Shown: positions 1 through 8,878, counted from the first letter of the stretch. The stretch is DNA of 12,500 nucleotides from Acropora yongei (GCA_014634225.1 BLFN01000621.1:696950-709449); one strand, 5' to 3'. The notes: generated by a model not told the origin, from the letters alone. Program-made: numbers and translations.

Positions 1-994
1 AACCCGAAACACTTCCAGGAAATCCAAAGCTTTCCCACTAACCCAAATCCACTTGCAGAAAACTAAAACAGTTCCAGAACACAACACTTCCAGAAAAAAA
101 ACACTACCAAAAAATTCAGCACACCTTCAAAATATGAAAAGACTTCCACAAAACTAAAAGCACCTCCAGAAAACCAACACACATCCAGAAAACTGAAAAC
201 ACTTCAAGAAAACAAACAGCTCTTCCAGAAAACCCGAAACGCTTCCACAAAACCGAAAGCACTTCCAAAAACCCCAACCCACTTCTAGAAAACCAAAACT
301 GTTCCAGAAAACAAAAGAAACTTCTCGAAAACTTGAAAAACTTCGAGAAAATCAAAGCACTCACGAAAAGCTAAAAGCACTTCCAGAAAACTGAAGACAC
401 TTTAAGAAAACCCAAAACACTCCCAGAAAATCCAACTCACTTCCACAAAACCAAAACAGTTCCAGGAATCAAAAAAACACTTCCAGAATCACCAAAAACA
501 GCTCGAAAAACCCAACAGACGTCCACAAAACCGAAAAAAAGCTTTCAGAAAACCAAAGCACCTCCAGAAAACTTTAAACCTTTCCAGTAACCCATTACAC
601 TTTTACAAATCTAAAAACACTTCCACAAAACCCAAAGTACTTACAAAAACCCAAACCACTTCCAGAAAGCCAAAGCAGTTTCAGAAAAAAAAGAAACACC
701 CCCAGAAGACCCAAAAGACTTTCAGAAATCCCAGGGCACGGTTAAAAAACCAAAACGCTTTGAGAAAAGTAAAACACTTCCATAAGTCTAAAAACACTTC
801 CAGAAAACAAAAACCGTACCAGAAATCTAAAAACACTACCAGAAAACCGAAAACAGCTGCAAAGAACCCTAAAGACTTGTATAAAACCCAAAGCACCTAA
901 AGAGAACCAAAACACTTCCAGAAAACCAAAACACTTCTAGAAGTGTAAGGACACTTCCAGAAAACCCAAAAAAATTACAGAAAACCCAAACCAC
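1..994. repeat. Minisatellite array, block A (about 20-bp monomer)
   Basis: Tandem copies of a 19-21 bp unit, consensus near ACTTCCAGAAAACCCAAAAC, run from the window edge to the retroelement, roughly 50 copies. Monomers differ from each other by several substitutions and small indels, so the array is old rather than freshly amplified. The plus strand is rich in A and C, the minus strand in T and G. Many monomers contain TTCCAGAA. Long stop-free frames in the block (F/L/W-rich on minus, K/Q/T-rich on plus) come from this composition and not from genes. The array continues beyond the left edge. Confidence 0.93.
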
Positions 995-1054
995 TTTTAT
1001 ATATGGTTAAGCCGCTGACCAAACACATCAAACCGTGCTGTGCAGAAGGCAACA
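995..1054 (+). repeat. 5' LTR remnant, about 60 bp
   Basis: This segment aligns with 5638-5704. Shared blocks include TTAAG, TGACC, ACACAT, AAACCGT, CTGTG and AAGGC, and both copies end in AACA. The usual 5' TG is TT here. Two indels (3 nt and about 10 nt) separate the copies. It sits directly between the minisatellite and the primer-binding-site-like sequence. At 60 bp it is far shorter than ordinary gypsy LTRs, so it may be an internally deleted LTR or an unusually small one. No TATA box or polyadenylation signal is evident inside it. Confidence 0.6.
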
Positions 1055-1071
1055 TGGCGTTCACGTTGTGC
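1055..1071 (+). other. Probable primer-binding site
   Basis: TGGCGTTCACGTTGTGC begins immediately after the terminal AACA of the LTR remnant, the expected position for a tRNA primer-binding site, and starts with the required TGG. It resembles a decayed form of the common site complementary to the 3' end of tRNA-Lys(1,2), with one gap and about four mismatches by eye. The tRNA assignment is an inference from memory of that site. Confidence 0.5.
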
Positions 1072-1137
1072 TATTTGAAACATGGTGTAAAAATAGTGGA
1101 ATTTTGAGTGCCACCATACGGAAGCAAGCACAGCGAA

Positions 1138-1970
1138 ATGGCTGAAGGATCCGCTAATTTGTCATTGAACAGGCCAAGAATAAACTGGGTCGCTTTGGAC
1201 CTGAGTAAAGAATGGGAACAGTTTTATCAGCTCTGAGAATTCACGTTCGGGGGATCGCTCGGCAAATGCAACCTCAGAAAATATGCAACCTGATGTCGGC
1301 GACAAAGGCCGAAACATTTACCTCACCCTCCAATGGGAAACTGTGCAAGTTGGATCAGGGCAAAGTGCACAAAATGCGAGTGAAAAGGACATACTCCAAA
1401 GAGTCGCCGGAAAATTCAAAGTACAGCTCGAAGCAAAGAAGAGCCAAATAATGGCGGCAGTCAAATTGGATTGAGGACGCCAACTACAAGTGAACATGTT
1501 TGATTCCTTTGTTACTGATCTTAGGCTGCTGGCCCGAGGTCTCAGCATGACAGAGAAAGATAAGTTAATTCGGAACGCCATCGCATGCAAATCACCGGAC
1601 GAACAAGTACGGAAAGGCTGCTTAGAGAAGAGTAAGAACCTTACCCTGGAAACAGCAATTGACCTATGCGGCTAACTCAATGTTGTACCCAATTCAAATC
1701 CTAATAACATCGGTTAGATGTTTGAGGCGACCAGGGATGGAATTCAAGTGATGTCTGGCGAAGATCCGAGGGTGGAGGTCAACAAACTTGCATGGAGGAG
1801 TGGCTAATGTCGGAGATCCAAACAGACCGGGAAACCAAAGCCACATATGAAAGAGAGCAATGAACACCCTAAAAAATGCGATAGGCGTGGATACAACGCT
1901 CACAAATCCCAAGAAAAATGAATCATGCAAGAAATGTAAGAAAATTGGACAATTTGCCCAAGAGTGCTGA
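1138..1970 (+). pseudogene. gag: Broken gag of the Ty3/gypsy element
   Basis: An ATG at 1138 opens a frame of about 32 codons with spaced tryptophans (NWVALDLSKEWEQFYQ), typical of the start of gypsy gag, ending in a stop at 1234-1236. The capsid part continues in other frames: DKGRNIYLTLQWE near 1300, then FVTDLRLLARGL and KLIRNAIACKSPDEQVR at 1490-1675, then MFEATRDGIQVM near 1720. The end holds nucleocapsid zinc knuckles. The first has lost a cysteine (CDRRGYNAH). The second, CKKCKKIGQFAQEC at 1926-1967, is CCHC with Gln in place of His. Several frameshifts and stops separate the pieces. No intact structural protein can be made. Gag normally forms the cytoplasmic virus-like particle that packages element RNA. 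Confidence 0.8.
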
Positions 1971-1991
1971 AGAAGAAAAAGCAATGTCAAC

Positions 1992-2510
1992 TTGCTAGAT
2001 GAAATGAACTTTCCCGAAGATTCTAGTGGGGAGGAGAGTCCTCACGGTAATATACACGTACTGCATGTAGTAAGCCTGGAGATGAATAACATCAAGGACA
2101 AGCCAAACGCCTGTGAAAGTGACGAATGGTGGAAGGTGCTACAATTTGGCAACGGTACCGTCCATTGTCAACTTGACACTGGTGCCTATGCAAGGGTAAT
2201 TAACACCATGCAGCTCAAACAAGTAGCACCAAATACCCAGATCAAGCAAACCAAGAAGACCTTTGTGTCGTATAGGCAACATCGAATCACTCCAATGGGT
2301 TATGTTACCCTTCCTGTAAGATTGAAGGACAGGAGGTTAAATGTGAACTTTTATGTCATAGACAGTAAACAGAAAACAAGATCGTCAGGAAAAGTTTGCG
2401 AACCCCTCAACTTGGTCCAGCGAGTACATAACGTCCGTGAAGATGCAGAACTGAAAGAACCACTGGGCCAGCACGCGGATCTGGAGCCATGCTGGGAACC
2501 TATTCCATAA
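1992..2510 (+). pseudogene. pol: Aspartic protease region of pol
   Basis: An open stretch of about 172 codons follows the last gag zinc knuckle. It begins with an acidic linker and then a retropepsin core. The active-site motif LDTGA is at residues 61-65 of the stretch (about 2172-2186) after FGNGTVHC, and the later hydrophobic segment VNFYVID fits the C-terminal half of the fold. The first codon is TTG, so this is not an independent start: in a live element the region is translated as part of a gag-pol polyprotein. The protease cuts that polyprotein inside the particle. This segment is among the least damaged of the element. The join to the reverse transcriptase is frame-shifted near 2490. 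Confidence 0.78.
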
Positions 2511-3311
2511 AGATTGACCCCACTGCAACGCCAGTGGTACATATTCCTCGAAGACAACCAGCTGCACTCCTTCCCAAGATCATGGCCAAGCTTAAGGAAA
2601 TGGAAAAGGAACGGCATCTAGCCAAAGTTACTCAACCCACTGATCGGGTTAACTCTACGGTAGTGTCAAGTCGAGGTGAGTGGGTCAGGATCTGCCTAGA
2701 CCCAGGCGACCTAAATTAAGCAGTAAAACGGGAACATTATCCAATTCCCACCATAGAAGAAATTGCAGCGAAGATACCAAGAGTGGATATCTCCAAATGA
2801 AACTGGATTATGGGTCCAGTCTATTGACAACGATGAACACTCCAATAGCCAGATACATATGGCTGAAATTGCCTTTTGGAATCAAATCAGCCTCAGAAAT
2901 GTATCATAGGGTCGTGGATGAAATGCTGGAGGGTATGGACCATGCATTCGCCACCATGGATGACATACTAATCGCAGGACGAGACATCGCCTATCATGAT
3001 TCAGTGTTTGAGAAAGTGCTCGACCAAGCTCAAGTTAAACTTTGAGAAGGTTTAAGTCCGAAAAGAGCTTGTTCAATATGTGGGTCACATCATTTCGGCT
3101 CAGGGACTGAAACCAGATCCGGAGAAAGTAAGAGCTATGAAAGACATGCCGCATCCTGAAACAAAAGAGGATATGCATCTATACAGTACCTTGCCAAATT
3201 GCTTGCGATGTTGGCAGAAGTTGAGACGCCATTGCGGAAGCTCACCAAAAAGGATGTCCTCTTCCATTGGGACAAGCCCCAAGCACATGCATTCCAGAAG
3301 CTTAAGAATGT
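2489..3311 (+). pseudogene. pol: Reverse transcriptase region of pol, broken
   Basis: The fingers part (2489-2719) contains VVHIPRRQPAAL and EKERHLAKVTQPTD. A short loss and frame change near 2720-2775 removes residues before motif A. The motif A aspartate remains in EDTKSGYLQM (about 2773). Motif B is WLKLPFGIKSA near 2860. Motif C is MDD at 2956-2964, followed by ILIAGRD. Another frame break near 3046 precedes YVGHIISAQGLKPDPEKVRAMK (3080 on), and the connection region is out of frame again from about 3180 (AEVETPL, LTKKDVLFHWDKP). The aspartates of motifs A and C survive, but in different fragments of a broken frame. In a live element this enzyme copies element RNA into cDNA. Confidence 0.85.
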
Positions 3312-4337
3312 GTGCGCAAAGCTCCAGTGTTATCCTACTATGATGTCAGAGAGGAAGTGACAATACAATGCGATACAAGTAAGAGTGCAGTGGGTGTGGT
3401 CCTTCTGCTGGAGAGTAGACCAATAGGCTATGCGTCCCGTAAACTTCGAGAATCAGAAATTAACTGGGCACCCATAGAGAAGGAAATGCAGGCAATCGTG
3501 TTCAGTACACAGCAATTCAGAGAGTACAGCTTGGGCAAAAGCACCGTGGTGCAGACTGACCACAACCCCCTAGCGACAATACTCCACAAGCCTATGACAT
3601 CAGCACCATTGAAATTGCAGGCCATGATTCTGAAAGGGAGTAGAATTGTTCTTAAGGCAAAGTATCTTCCAGGCAAGAGGCAAATCCTCGCAGGCACTCT
3701 TAGCCGAGCGAGTCTGAATGAAGAACCACTAGAAGAAGATGAAGTTCAAGTGAACATGTTGGAAAGAATCTCTATCTCTGAACTAAAGTATGCAGAACTG
3801 CAGGAAAACACAGCGAACGAGCTCCATGAGCTGCACGCTATTATTCAAGCCGGGTGGGGAGCCACAAAGCAACGGGTCCCACATAGCAGCAGGCAACACT
3901 GGAACACTCGTGATGAGCTTGCAGTGTTGGATGGTGTGATATTCAGGAATGAGAATCGTAGTACCCCCGTCCATGAGGCCAGCCATGCTGGAGCTAATAC
4001 TTGGAACACACGCTGGAATTGTAGAGTGCAAGCAAAGAGCCAGAGAGGCGCTTTACTGGCCGGAGTAAGTGCACAGATAGAAGACAAAGTCAAAGACTGC
4101 ACCATATGCCGTGATTATGCCCCTGCACAGCAGAAAGAGCCACTGATATCATGTCCTGTCCCAGATCTGCCCTGGGAAATAGCTGCGTCAGAATTACACA
4201 CCATCGAAGGAGAACAGTACCTGGTACTAGTTGACTATTATTTTAAGTACATTGAGGTGACCAAACTGAAAGACCTCACGTCCCTGCCACTGCCAATAGC
4301 GCCTGGTCTACTGGAGCCTGAAGCATACAACATGTAA
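3312..4337 (+). pseudogene. pol: RNase H and truncated integrase region of pol
   Basis: This is the longest open stretch of the element, 341 codons. RNase H occupies about residues 8-135: the first aspartate is in TIQCDTSKS (D21), the glutamate in APIEKEMQAIVF (E57), and the third acid in QTDHNPL (D83). The normally conserved Asp before the LSR motif is Gly in LAGTLSR (G128). Integrase follows: the zinc-binding CTIC is at residues 263-266, but the upstream His pair region is scrambled. The first core acid is Glu in AASELHTIEG (E294) where Asp is expected. At about residue 324 (near 4284) the core is missing and sequence jumps to the C-terminal part, so the remaining catalytic acids are gone. 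The stretch ends at a stop after AYNM. Confidence 0.85.
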
Positions 4338-4849
4338 GACATCAGGGCCAGAATAAAACATAGCAAGGAACAGCAAAAGTACTGCTATGACCGCCAGTGT
4401 ACCAGAGAGCTACTACCACTCAGACCTGGCTACCATGTAAGAATGAAACCAGAGCCTGGATCAAAGGAGTGGACAGCAACCTCAGAAGTGCAGCAACATG
4501 GCTCACCTCGATCATATTTAGTAGAAGTAGGTAGCCGACGAATCAGACGAAATAGAGTGGTCATGAGAACCGACTCTCTAAGGTCTCACGCTGGATTCTG
4601 GAAGCGCCATGCAAATACCATCCCGTAGCCGGAGCCTGATCCAGTAAATGTACATGTAGTACCAACACTCCAGGCCAGCACACACATGAAAAGTACAGCA
4701 CAGGATCACCACACAGACCTCCAGCTGCTCGGGAAAATTCAACTCAAGGTGTACTAACCTCATTTGGCGCAGCGGATGCCAAGGACTCAGCCCAGTACAT
4801 AACCCGGAGTGGGCGACAGGTCAAGAAACCAGTTATGCTACATTTGTAA
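4338..4849 (+). pseudogene. pol: Integrase C-terminal region, end of pol
   Basis: The same frame continues past the stop at 4335-4337 with DIRARIKHSKEQQKYCYDRQ, the basic segment that follows the integrase core in gypsy elements. LRPGYHVRMKPEP (an SH3-like, DNA-binding fold region) and SYLVEVGSRRIRRNRV come next, up to a stop at 4626-4628. The tail shifts frame. The last codons read TRSGRQVKKPVMLHL and stop at 4847-4849, a common way for gypsy pol proteins to end, so I place the end of pol here. There is no env-like gene downstream. Confidence 0.78.
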
Positions 4850-5201
4850 CTTAAGTTTAAAGACGCTGTGGACAGGCGCCGCTTTTGAACTGACAGATAC
4901 TGTTCAGCTGATGCTTTTAAAGGTGGCCATATTAATATATGCAAATCGTCATCGCCAGGTCCCCAGGGAGATCTCTGCACTGAATAGGCCCTGTTTTTGG
5001 CCTGGCATTTCCCCCCCTTGAAAGATACATCAAAACGGACTGCATATTAATACTCACGGGACTTATTTACATAAGAATGCACCGTCAAAACTCCCAAGGG
5101 AGAACCTTTTTTTTTCAAGTTCAAATCGTGATCCGATTTCATTCCCCCCCTGGACTCCCCCGACCTCCTCGACCCCAAATGTTCAATTAAAATCATCTCT
5201 A
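4850..5201. other. 3' non-coding part of the retroelement, no gene
   Basis: About 350 bp between the pol stop and the MITE. It has A/T-rich patches such as ATATTAATATAT near 4929 and homopolymer runs of C and T, but no open frame or recognised motif. It could be 3' untranslated sequence or an unrecognised insertion. Confidence 0.5.
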
Positions 5202-5576
5202 TACAGTCTCCAGCACTTATATTAAGATGGGTCATTATAACGACTCTTTATCACTTAATGCTACAATCATCCTATCAAAAAACTGCCCAATCATTGGTGA
5301 ACACGTTGTCGTCATTTTTCCACAGCAACAGCATGACCTCTTAAAAACACCCTTAATTACAGCCTTGAGGGCTAATAATTCAAAAACGGAACGGTGAATT
5401 TTTTTTTAATATTATTAACTTTTGATAAGCATGATAAGACGCGACTTGTGGCAAAGTTTAAAAAAGTTCTGTACATGGGCTCAGAGCCACCTTAAATTTT
5501 CGAAAATTTGATTGTAGCATCAAGTGATAAAGAGTGGTTATAACGACCCATCCAAATATAAGTGCTGAAAACTGTA
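5202..5576. mobile_element. MITE with Tc1/mariner-type ends
   Basis: The arms 5202-5269 and 5509-5576 are inverted copies of each other, 68 bp each, aligned without gaps and differing at seven positions by my count. The outer ends read TACAGT and ACTGTA, that is, a TA dinucleotide followed by CAGT, the usual start of Tc1/mariner terminal repeats with TA target duplication. The interior (5270-5508) is 239 bp, A/T-rich and has no transposase frame. Total length of about 375 bp fits a non-autonomous MITE. It is nested in the 3' part of the gypsy element and therefore inserted after it, unless the parent gypsy family already carried it. Confidence 0.82.
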
Positions 5577-5622
5577 TTAAGCCACCTAAAATGAAACTTT
5601 TTTGTTGTTTTGTTGTTGCTGT

Positions 5623-5637
5623 AAGGGAAAAGGGGGA
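5623..5637 (+). other. Polypurine tract of the gypsy element
   Basis: AAGGGAAAAGGGGGA is fifteen consecutive purines directly before the TGTTA start of the 3' LTR copy. This is the expected place for the plus-strand primer that survives RNase H digestion during reverse transcription. Confidence 0.75.
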
Positions 5638-5704
5638 TGTTATGTATGTTTAAGAGGTTGACCGCACACATTAAACCGTACTGTGAAGGCTGATGTATGT
5701 AACA
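5638..5704 (+). repeat. 3' LTR remnant, about 67 bp
   Basis: It starts TGTTATGTATG right after the polypurine tract and ends GATGTATGTAACA at the minisatellite. The ends TGTTA and TAACA are a 5-bp inverted pair of the TG...CA type expected of LTRs. It aligns with 995-1054 over most of its length. The roughly 10 bp before the final AACA are absent from the left copy. It is either a genuinely tiny LTR or one with its middle deleted. Confidence 0.62.
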
Positions 5705-7440
5705 CCTCCAGAAAACCAAAAAAGTTCCAGAGAACAAAAAAAAATCTCCATATAGACTTTAAAGAATCCAAATCCAAAGAATCCAAAGACCTTTCAGAAA
5801 CCAAACCCACCTCTAGAAAACCAAAACACTTCCAAAAGTCTAAAAACACTTCCAGAAAACGAAAACACTACCAGAAAATGCAAACACCTCCAAAAACCCA
5901 AAATACCTCCTCAAAACCGAAAGCACTTTCACAAAACCAAACATTCCAGAAAACATAAAACACTTCGAAAAAGCTAAGAGCACTCCCAGAAAACCCAAAA
6001 CACTTCCACAAAACCTAAAGCAGTTCCAAAAAACACAACCCACTTGCAAAAAAGCTATAACAGTTGTAGAAAACAAAAAACACTTCAAGAAAACCCAAAA
6101 CAGTGCCAGAAAACCCAAACACCTCCAGAAAACCCCAAAAAACCCCAACCAACTTCAAGTAAACCGAAAGCACTTTCAGAAAACCAAAACACCTCCAAGA
6201 GTCAAAAAACACTTTCAGAAAACCCAGAGTAATTCAGGAAAACCAGAACCACTTCCAGAAAACCAAAACAGGTCCAGCTAATAAAAGACACTTACAAAAA
6301 CCCAAAAGACTGCCAGAAGACCTAAACACTTCCAAAACTTCCAAAGCAAGCCCAGAAATCCCAACCCTTTTTCAGAAAACCCAAAGCACATCCACGAAAC
6401 TCAACCGACCTCCAGAAAAGCACTTTCAGAAAACCCAAAAGACATTCAGAAAACCTAAGGCACTGTAAGCCACAAATCGCCCATACAACGGTAAATACTT
6501 CCAGGAAACCAAAACACTTCCAGAAATGTAATAAGCTTCCAGAAAACCCAAAAAACCTCCAAAAAACCCAGACCAAGGCGCTGAAACCAAGACACTTGCA
6601 GAACACTGCAAACACTTACACTTCCAGATACCTTCAAACACTACCAGAAAAGCCAAAAGACTTTCAGAAAACCCAAAGCACTCTAACAAAAGCAAGGCAC
6701 TTAGAGGAAACTGTAAAATACTTCCAGAAATCTAAAAGCAGTTTCTGAAAAACCCAAACCTCCACAAAACCCAAAGCACTTCCATAAAACCCAACGCACT
6801 CCAGAAAACGAAAACACCTCCAAAAATCTAAAAACACTTCCAGAAAGCCCAAAATAGTTTCAGAAAACCCAAAACACTTTAAAAAAGCCAAGATGCTTCG
6901 AGAAAGCTGTAAACACTTCAGAGAACTAAAATACTTCCAGAAATCAAAAAACCCTTTCAGAAAACCCAAACCTCCTCCAGAAAACTGCAAAGACTTCCAC
7001 AAAACCCAAAGCACTCCAGAAAACAGAAAACACTTCCAGAAAAGCAAAACACTTCCAGAAAAGCAAAACGTTTTCAGGAAAATGAAAATTAAACACTTCC
7101 AGAAAACCAAAACACATACAAAAACATAAGATTTCCACCAAACCGAAACCACTTTGAGCACTTTCAGAAAACCAAACCTTCCTCAAAAAAATCCAACCCA
7201 TTTCCAGAAAACCACAAGCGTCCCAGAATATAAAATCTTATCCAGAAAAGAAAAAAACACTTCCAGAGAACCAAAACACTTCCAGAAAACCCAAAACAGT
7301 GCCAGAAAACCAAGACAGTGCCAGAAAATCCAAAACACCTCCAGAAAACACAAAAGACTTCAGAAAATCCAAAGCAATTTCAGAAAACCAAAACACTTGC
7401 AGAAAATTATAAACACTTCTAGAAACCCATAACAATTTTA
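5705..7440. repeat. Minisatellite array, block B
   Basis: About 85 monomers of the same 20-bp unit as block A, beginning with CCTCCAGAAAACC directly at the 3' LTR. Monomers are diverged (for example CAGTGCCAGAAAACC, TTCAGAAAATCCAAAG). A longer rhythm is suggested by recurrence of a CCCAACCCACTT-type monomer followed by an ACAGTTCCAG-type monomer at spacings of about 200-230 bp. A segment at 7218-7286 recurs in block C. The block decays into non-repeat sequence near 7440. Lysine/glutamine-rich and phenylalanine/leucine-rich frames within it are composition artefacts. Confidence 0.93.
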
Positions 7441-8051
7441 GAAATCTAGCACTACGAGATTCATAGGAGTCTGAAATCCTGGACCCCTGCGGATGTTCTA
7501 CGGTTGAACCGTCGGAAGGGCTCTGGTTTATTCGACACTTAGCTTAACAGTGGGAATGAAATCCGTTGACCTTTCTCTCCAAAAAAATGTGTTAAGAAAT
7601 CAATTTAACAAGACCGCAATCTGTCACAAAAATACAACCCTGTCAAGTTGATCAAAAGAATACAGGCTCAAACCGGCATGGGCATAAGCATGCATTTCTG
7701 AAGTGACCCGGAATCAATATAATATAAACAGTTACTTCAACAGAGATTATTAAGCGGATTATTCGAAAAACCTTGGGGCATATACTTCATAACAGTGGAT
7801 ACGTAAGCTTGCCCGCTTCCTTGGTTATAAACGAAACGTTTCTCGCTAAACAGGGTTTTGTTTAGGTATAGCTTGAACTAAATCCTAATTCCGACATTGA
7901 CTGATAAAAAAAACATATTAATTCATACTCAACGAATTATATATCAAATCTCCTCAACGAATTATAGATGCTACAAACCTTAAAAGGATCTCAACGGTTT
8001 GGACTGTCTTTCAGCACGCGAAACTTGAATAACATTTGTTCGCACAAGTAA
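7441..8051. other. Unassigned non-coding stretch
   Basis: About 610 bp with no convincing gene. Visible small structures are a 13-bp perfect dyad ACGGTTGAACCGT at 7500-7512 and a direct repeat CTCAACGAATTATA at 7929-7942 and 7953-7966 (24-bp offset). A GTAAGT splice-donor-like string lies at 8048-8053, just before the next reading frame. None of these supports a firm call. Confidence 0.4.
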
Positions 8052-8583
8052 GTGATACGGAACATTGGTCCCCATCACTCTCCGGCAACTGACGAGATCC
8101 CGAAGGATCGAAACTGCGGTCTTACCTGGAAAAAGACGGCCAAGGGCCTTCTAAACGAAGACGGACCTCTAGCAGTCGCAACAACCTCCAAAGACGAAGA
8201 TGCCCAAATGGAGATTGAAGCGTTGCTTTCAGACAATGGCGACTTATTTAACGACAACCTCGCAGTCGGGGACGAACGCACCAAACCAGACAGGCCACGA
8301 GCGGTAAGGAAAAACAAAACATAGATCAAAGCCACAACGGAAACGCAACGAGACCGTTCCTTCAGAAGTAGAGCTTGAGCAATCGGAACAAGCAATCAAG
8401 TCTCTAACCAGACATTTGGAACGGAAGACCTGCCCACAATCACTGCAATACAGAACCAGAGCTCGTATTAGAGCAGGCAATGAGTTCCGGAGAGACATTA
8501 AACAATAGCGTTCCAAAGCTGAAAGGAACTATGTGGAAGCATTAATCAGATTCCGCAACCGGAGAATCGATAGGCTCCGGTCA
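8052..8583 (+). pseudogene. Broken reading frame of unknown family
   Basis: An open frame with no ATG at its start (first in-frame ATG at 8208) runs to a stop at 8322-8324. Its second half is acidic and then basic (EIEALLSDNGDLFNDN, then RPRAVRKNK). Coding character continues in the +1 frame from 8323 with a basic patch (KPQRKRNE) and a charged helical region (VELEQSEQAIKSLTRHLERK). A stop at 8506-8508 follows, after which the same frame continues with NYVEALIRFRNRRIDRL up to the third array fragment. One frameshift plus one stop would account for all breaks, giving about 175 codons. I do not recognise the family. A mobile-element accessory protein or an exon of a host pseudogene are both possible. 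Confidence 0.4.
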
Positions 8584-8745
8584 GCGTCCCAGAATATAGA
8601 AACTTATCCAGAAAACAAAAAAAACACTTCCAGAGAACCAAAACACTTCCAGAAGTCCAAAAGCACTTCCAGAAAACCCAAAACACCTCCAAAATGCCAA
8701 CAGACTTCCACAAAACCGAAACCACTTCCAGAAAACTGAAAACAG
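8584..8745. repeat. Minisatellite fragment, block C
   Basis: About eight monomers of the 20-bp family. The first 70 bp, starting GCGTCCCAGAATATA, match 7218-7286 of block B with only a few differences, including the unusual AATATA monomer. The fragment therefore shares a recent ancestor with that part of block B rather than being an independent amplification. It abuts the broken frame on its left and unrelated sequence on its right. Confidence 0.88.
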
Positions 8746-8878
8746 AAAAGAATTAAGAATAGTGCGTCGACAAAATAGCACATTGTAAGCTGAAAACCAG
8801 CTTGCGTGCGCAAGGAGCCCATCAGATTGAGCTTCCATCTCCATTAATTTCTTGAGTCAACCCTTTCCCGAGTAGGGT

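Larger units (their letters stand above)
995..5704 (+). mobile_element. Degenerate Ty3/gypsy LTR retrotransposon inserted in the minisatellite
   Basis: The order gag, protease, RT, RNase H, integrase is that of Ty3/gypsy (Metaviridae), as opposed to copia. Related short sequences sit at both ends (995-1054 and 5638-5704). The left copy is followed by a primer-binding-site-like stretch and the right copy is preceded by a polypurine tract. Every coding domain is broken by stops, frameshifts or deletions, and the two ends differ at roughly one in five aligned positions by my count, which implies an old insertion. No clear target-site duplication is visible, though flanking monomers are too similar to judge. 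A MITE lies in the 3' non-coding part. Confidence 0.88.

Noticed and set aside
116..896. Minus-strand F/L/W-rich open frames in block A, and similar ones at 5840-7435 including one of 165 codons
   Set aside because: The minus strand of the array is T/G-rich with few A bases, so stop codons are rare by composition. The 20-bp period also rotates the frame, giving repetitive hydrophobic peptides with no domain.
5683..7432. Plus-strand lysine/glutamine/threonine-rich frames in the array
   Set aside because: They are translations of the 20-bp monomer, with no start context and no conserved frame between monomers.
5705..7440. CRISPR-like array
   Set aside because: Monomers are directly tandem with no unique spacers. 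The repeats are diverged, and the setting is eukaryotic with no cas gene.
8787..8803. Hairpin AAGCTG-AAAAC-CAGCTT as a terminator or attachment site
   Set aside because: The six-base stem has no flanking features and is expected by chance at this length.
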